Source: Adenophora triphylla var. japonica
Lineage: Eukaryota > Streptophyta > Magnoliopsida > Asterales > Campanulaceae
Reading direction: 5' to 3'
DNA: 64,000 nucleotides
NCBI GenBank assembly: GCA_022495995.1
Contig: JAFEMH010000938.1
Location: 372,001-436,000 of the forward strand
Below the pieces are notes generated by a model. That model saw nothing but the letters and a program-made list of their open reading frames with translations, was not told the DNA's origin and made no database searches. Position 1 is the first letter of the stretch. The number at the start of each line of letters is the position of its first letter. Below, piece after piece: positions 59,262-64,000 of this stretch. The position numbers were made by a program, and so were the translations under genes.

Positions 59262-60193
59262 TCTGCAAGAAATGTTGGAGTTGCTAATTGTATTGTTGTA
59301 TTTGTGTGACTTCTATGTTAGGAATAACAGCAAGGCAACTATCCAAATTATGTTTCTGCCTTGCGAGATAGTTTGGGAATTGTAATCAAATATTATGTGT
59401 GTAAGCTTGTTTAATTAATATTAGCCTTTAATGGTTATTGCGACATACCCAAATTCAATGACTCCCACCGCAAAACCCTCATTTTATGTCAGGAAAAATT
59501 AGCCAGAAATTTCCATACTAAAATTCGAAAAGAAAAAGGAGTTATTGACACCTGCTTCAATTGATCACGTCGCTTTGATAACAAACAATCTGATCTTCAG
59601 GCACGACTACGAGCTCCAAAGCAAAGAAGCGAAATCAGTCACAGCCTTCCTTGTACCCTGCATATCTCAGTTAAGTCACATTTTCTTCTCCACCTTCAAC
59701 AGTGAATCTAATTGCGCATCCAGATTCCCTCCTCCTTTCTGTAATCATAATAATATTCTCAGACACAAATTGGAAAATAGATAATAGTAAGTTTGAATTT
59801 CGCGTAAATATGAGATCTGTATCGAATGGATTGAGAAATTGACGATGAAATTACCATCTTGTTCGAATCTGAGCTTCAAACTGAGGATGTTAGCAAAATT
59901 AAGGCCCCGTTTGTTTCAAGGAAAATGAGGTTCCCCATTTTACCGTGTTTGATAATTTTTCTGAAAACGTTTTTCCCATTTTCCACGAAACACGTTTGTT
60001 TCCGGAAAACGTTTGGTTGGATACGCAACCCTAGAAAGAAAGAGAGAAATGGGGAGAGGAAGTAATAACGCTGAGCCGTTGGGTTGGGAATTGGGATGGG
60101 TGGTGCTGGGGCGGTTTGGGCGGCGTATTGGCAGCTGAATGGGCTATAGTTTTTTTTCCTCTTAGGCCCTACAGTTTAATGATATTACGTAAT

Positions 60194-60424
60194 ACTCCCT
60201 CTCTCCCTATAATAAATGTTACACTTTACTTTATTGACCGATTAGATTGAACTTTTGATAAAAAAAGTTATAAAAAAGTTAATTATCTTCGTATTATTCT
60301 AAATATGGTTGTTGATGCACAAATGAAAACACTCTACATAATTATTTGAATTTTTTATGAAGATAAATTGATATATCAACTAATTACTATGCATCAATCA
60401 AAGTTATGGTTAATAAGTAGGGAG
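60194..60424. mobile_element. Diverged Stowaway-like MITE
   Basis: ACTCCCTCTCTCCCTATAAT at the left and AAGTAGGGAGTGA at the right; arms share TTATTAT/AAATAATA-type text. TA flanks are plausible. Confidence 0.45.
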
Positions 60425-60558
60425 TGATTATTGCCACTACAACAATTACTTATTCACTACAATTTTTATAAATTGACATAAATCTCCTTCCATAAATTTA
60501 GGAATTAATTAATGAATTATTTTAGGACTATTTACACTACAAATTTGACTTGAGTATG

Positions 60559-60694
60559 TTTTGGGAGAGATCAGTTTCTCCATAAATTATAAAAAGTCTA
60601 ATTTTTTTCAACTTGCAAATATTTGACGAATATAAGAGCAGTTTAAAAAAACAGGACTTTTTATAACTTAGGGAGAAACTAGTTTCCCCCAAAA
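60559..60694. mobile_element. Fold-back MITE (TTTTGGGAGA ends)
   Basis: Left TTTTGGGAGAGATCAGTTTC and right GAAACTAGTTTCCCCCAAAA are complementary, as are ATTATAAAAAGTC and GACTTTTTATAA inside. Sister copy at 36303-36440. Confidence 0.7.
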
Positions 60695-62353
60695 TATTGT
60701 GATTTGACTTATCTGGTACATCTGCTACATATAAAGTTAATTAATTATTTAACATTATTAAATAAGGAATGAATTTTCTAGAGTAAACTATGCTTTTCAA
60801 TAAAATTAACTATATATCTTCTTTGTCCAAACTAAAATAATAAAATCATATAAAAACCGTCATCGTTCATTATTTTTTATAGGGGAGAAGAAATCCAATA
60901 TTTAATGCATATTAAAATAACTTATAGTAGTTAGAAATTTGCCAATGTTGTATTTAATATTTTTAATCTATAAGGAAACTGTTTTCTTAATGAATTCACC
61001 ACTTTATTCAATAGTAATAAATTTTATTAAATAATTTTACATTTCAAGATATTAATATTTAATGTTATCAATAAAATAAAAACTATTCATCAATAAATTC
61101 TTAAGACAAGTTTATACTTGAATTGCTAGTATAGAGTGAGATGTGACAAATATTAGGGACAATGTTTTTTCTTTCTTTCTTTCTAAATAAAATATTTATT
61201 TTCCAATAAATTTTGCTTTTTATATGAAAAAATAGAAATTTATTTTGGGAGAGGTACTAATAAATATTATAAAACTAAAACATAATTGTATTTATTTTTG
61301 TTAATATACGGTAAATATGGTAATTAATAAATTTACTTCTCGATTTTAATAATTTAATAGCAAAATTCATTGTCTAAAAATCGATAACTGTTTCACTACT
61401 TTGTTAGATTTTTTTCTATATGATAAATCTGTAATAATATTTTATTTATCTTAACATAATTAAAATGAATTATTTTGGAGATTGAGAAAAATAAAAAATA
61501 AAATATATAATTTAAGTGAATAATAATGGATGTAGTGGATAAGAAAACTTTTTAGTATAAATGTTCTCTTTGGCAATCATGTCAAGTAAATGATCAATTT
61601 ACCGAAAATAAATATGATGTAGTGGATAAGTATTTTATGTATTGGCAATAGCCTCTCCCTAATAATTATTGATTATTGACTATGAGATTACAAAATTGGG
61701 GACCATCATATAGATATTAGCTTGTCTGATTTTGATGGGGGAACAAAAAAGATGAAAAATAATTCCTTCGACCCATTTTATTTGATATCAATTTTTATTT
61801 TGAATTGTCTTGATACTGACTGAAATGATAATTTTTTACACTTACAACACTAATCAACTTACTATTTTTTTCACACATTCTCTTTCTTACTTTACTTTTT
61901 ATACTCACAATATTTTCTTCCACTAATTTCTCCTACTTTTTTTTTTAAATTCATATATCCAAAAATTTAGTATCAAGTGTAAAGTGAGACAAAGAAATTA
62001 GTTCCTACTAATAAAATTGCCGGGACCATATTCTGAAAACACTCTTATCAATAGTTATCCAACAACAAACAAAACACAAGATTAAATATAATTAAAGTAC
62101 AACAAACACACACACTTCAATAAATTTGTGGTTTCTTCAATTCTCTATTCATTCCTTATTTCAAATAATCATTCTTTCAATCTTTTATACTTTTTCCTTG
62201 TTTTAATTCACTCTAATTTTATATTTATCAATTAATAACTGTGAAATTATGTAATTATTTTCAAATTTCTTTTTCTTAAATTTTTCTTGTTTCTTAAATT
62301 TTAATTTTGTTTGTTTATTTTCATTGTATTGTATGCTTTTTTGTTTCCCTCAA

Positions 62354-62800
62354 TTAATTTTGGAAGTACTTAACTTACAAAATATATCGTGTCTTAGTTT
62401 GTGATTTCTATACTTATATTAAAAAGTTTGTGGTACCAATTAGGAATCAGCTTAAATTAAAATATTTATTGTGGCTTAATCTAAGATTTCTACACTCATA
62501 AAATAACTTGTGGTACCAATTAATTTTAGGACTACTTTAATTTACAAAATTTATCGTGGCTTAGTGTGATATTTCTACATATTTATTAAATAGTTTGTGG
62601 TACCATTTAATTTTGGAAGTACTTTAAACTGTAAAATATATTGTGGCTTAGACTGAGATATCTACACATTTATTAATAAATAATTTGTGGTACCAATTAA
62701 TTATGGAAGTACTTTAATTTACAAAATTATTGTGGCTTAGTCTGCGATTTCTTTCTGCACATTTATTAAGTAGCTTGTGGTAACAAGCAATTTTGGAGTT
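62354..62800. repeat. ~90-bp tandem repeat, about five units
   Basis: Each unit carries TTTTGGAAGTACTTTAA, TTTACAAAAT, GTGGCTTAGTCTG, TTTCTACAC-ATTTATTAA and GTTTGTGGTACCAATTA. Units diverge by 10-25 per cent by eye. Confidence 0.85.
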
Positions 62801-62818
62801 TGTTTACTAGGTACCTAA

Positions 62819-63523
62819 GAGCATCCACAATGGTAGAGCTCCTTGCAAGAGCTTTTTTATAATTTCAATATAACACATCATCTCCTAGTCATCAAATAAA
62901 AAACTCAAGCTTTTTTTACAATGGTGAAGGTTTTTCACCAACTTTTTTATGACCCCACCTTGAACATTAAAGTTTTATTTAGTATTTTTCTATAAATTTC
63001 TCTTTAATATTTATATATATGGGCTATCTTTATTTGGGATTGATTTTTTAAGCACGATACATTTTTTTTACAGTAGCACAACAATGAAATTCTCACTTGG
63101 ATGTCAAACAGTCAAGAATGACCACAATTTTAATAAAATTCCATAGCTTAAAAATTACCATTAAACAATTAAATCCTACAAATAATTATAGAATAAAACA
63201 CAAAAATTTGAAATGCAAAAATCTGGAAGTCATAACATTTTCACAAGTGATTGTGGAACATATTTCTCACTCTCCTTTAAAATTCTCCATACATGCTCAT
63301 ACTTAAAAACCTTTAGCCTTTTGTCATCACTTTTTCTCCATTGTTCATGTGCCTTCTCAAGTACATCATCATCACTCCAACCACTTGCACGATTGTTGTA
63401 CCAATTATTGTAGTATGCTGAAAACTCATTCACTTGCGAATAAAATTGATAAAAATGTGATTTAGCTCTGCTTGCAATCCTTTCCATTGTTCCAGTAGGA
63501 CGATGTTGGTTGTAGTAATCAGT
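62819..63523 (-). pseudogene. PIF/Harbinger element part with ORF1 (Myb-like, NAM-associated type)
   Basis: GAGCATCCACAATGG after TAA (62816-62818) looks like a PIF/Harbinger terminus with its 3-bp target site. On the minus strand 63523-63230 reads DYYNQHRPTGT and MERIASRAKSHFYQFYSQVN, then FKYEHVWRILKESEKYV. These are the conserved blocks of the Myb-like ORF1/NAM-associated protein often annotated as 'glutathione S-transferase T3-like'. The N-terminal part is cut off by the LTR element starting at 63524. ORF1 proteins of this group help the Harbinger transposase bind DNA. Confidence 0.7.
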
Positions 63524-63814
63524 TATTAGAATAATGAGGGTTAGACGAAGTCAATCAAAACATGGAAGAGAAGAATTGAATTGAATGACTCAATTGATTA
63601 TGATGCTAGAGATACATATTTATAGGTTTACAATGAGTAGGTAATCTCCTAGGAGGAGAAGGATTCTAATCTAGGTAATCTCCTAGAAGGAGAAGGATTC
63701 TAATCTAATACAAAGATTTAGTTTCCTAATCTAATACAAAGATTTAGTTTCCTAATCTATATTAACAATATATACTTGAATATAATATAATGATATTATA
63801 TTATATTCCTAATA
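63524..63814 (-). mobile_element. LTR of a retrotransposon running off the window
   Basis: Inverted ends TATTAG...CTAATA. On the minus strand a TATAAATATG box (complement near 63616-63625) is present, with tandem AATACAAAGATTTAGTTTCCT (twice) and AGGAGAAGGATTCTAATCTA (twice) upstream of it. Beyond 63814 the text (minus-strand purine-rich CGGGGACA just outside the LTR) suits a polypurine tract, so this is the 3' LTR of a minus-strand element whose body continues past 64000. Confidence 0.6.
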
Positions 63815-64000
63815 TGTCCCCGCAAGATGGACGTTCTTTGGATAAGTCCAATCTTGGAGAGTGATGAGATGAACCGGGTTTGATGATGAGTTGAAGATGT
63901 GTTCCCGGACATGTGTGTCATTTCAGAAGAGATGTGGTTCCTTGCATGTCGAAGATGATGGGGTTGAGGAGAGGGGTTTCAGGTTTACCGAGGGGGGGTT

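Larger units (their letters stand above)
59262..62353. other. AT-rich intergenic DNA with scattered repeats
   Basis: No gene is supported. It holds a repeat patch beginning GGCCCCGTTTGTTTC (59903) with GGAAAACGTTT text to 60015. It also has a diverged Stowaway-like element (60194-60424), a fold-back MITE (60559-60694) and a much-decayed element at about 61765-62000 with CTTCGACCCATTTTATTTGA and a complementary end. Confidence 0.5.

Noticed and set aside
59545..60065. Two short open frames after the second dioxygenase gene
   Set aside because: They overlap a dispersed-repeat patch and have no recognisable domain or splice partners.

Overview
This is nuclear plant DNA, from a eudicot. It holds multi-exon genes with GT-AG introns, plant-type PDR/ABCG transporters and 2-oxoglutarate dioxygenases, very AT-rich intergenic DNA, and dense plant transposons (MULE, Copia LTR elements, Stowaway, PIF/Harbinger, hAT, a Helitron end). 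A Caryophyllales origin is only a guess from overall gene flavour. Exon models, splice sites, target-site duplications (TSDs) and inverted repeats were read by eye; family names come from remembered motifs, not from searches.

Layout. (1) 192-7105: an intact 22-exon full-size PDR transporter (1436 codons plus stop). (2) 9193-20202: an 11-kb Mutator-like element with ~0.45-kb terminal inverted repeats and a perfect 9-bp TSD. It carries a decayed MULE transposase (minus strand) and three decayed plus-strand modules: a plant mobile domain gene, a putative plant-transposon protein and an HROB-type OB-fold gene. (3) 23127-30276: a second intact PDR gene (21 exons, 1425 codons plus stop). (4) 31228-36780: AT-rich repeat-on-repeat DNA with fold-back elements, MITEs and a Helitron-like 3' end. 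(5) 36785-37063: two chromomethylase-like exon fragments in convergent orientation, abutting (6) 37064-41125: a recent 5'-truncated pseudogene copy of the second PDR gene. Its duplicated 3' flank continues to about 45195 and is split by a 2.7-kb PIF-like and a 0.9-kb hAT-like insertion. (7) 45565-46732 and 58079-59261: two intact AOP1-like 2OG-Fe(II) dioxygenase paralogues with identical intron positions. Between them lie (8) a minus-strand Copia element (47149-55799) with near-identical LTRs and a decayed interior, a 2.8-kb solo LTR nested in its right LTR, and an LTR fragment near 56.1-56.5 kb. (9) 59262-64000: AT-rich repeats, a 90-bp tandem array, and a PIF/Harbinger ORF1 interrupted by another LTR element that runs off the window.

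Gene logic. The PDR genes form a local tandem family (two intact, one dead), next to a dioxygenase pair. Export of specialised metabolites by PDR proteins together with 2OGD tailoring enzymes would suit a small defence-metabolite neighbourhood, but co-function is inference. The most unusual pattern is a recurrent 'twin hairpin' architecture: closely spaced pairs of GC-rich perfect or near-perfect palindromes. It occurs in the MULE TIRs, before each MULE gene module, in the Copia LTR, in the nested solo LTR and in the 56.3-kb LTR fragment. Core sequences differ between these places and at least one stem shows a compensatory base change.
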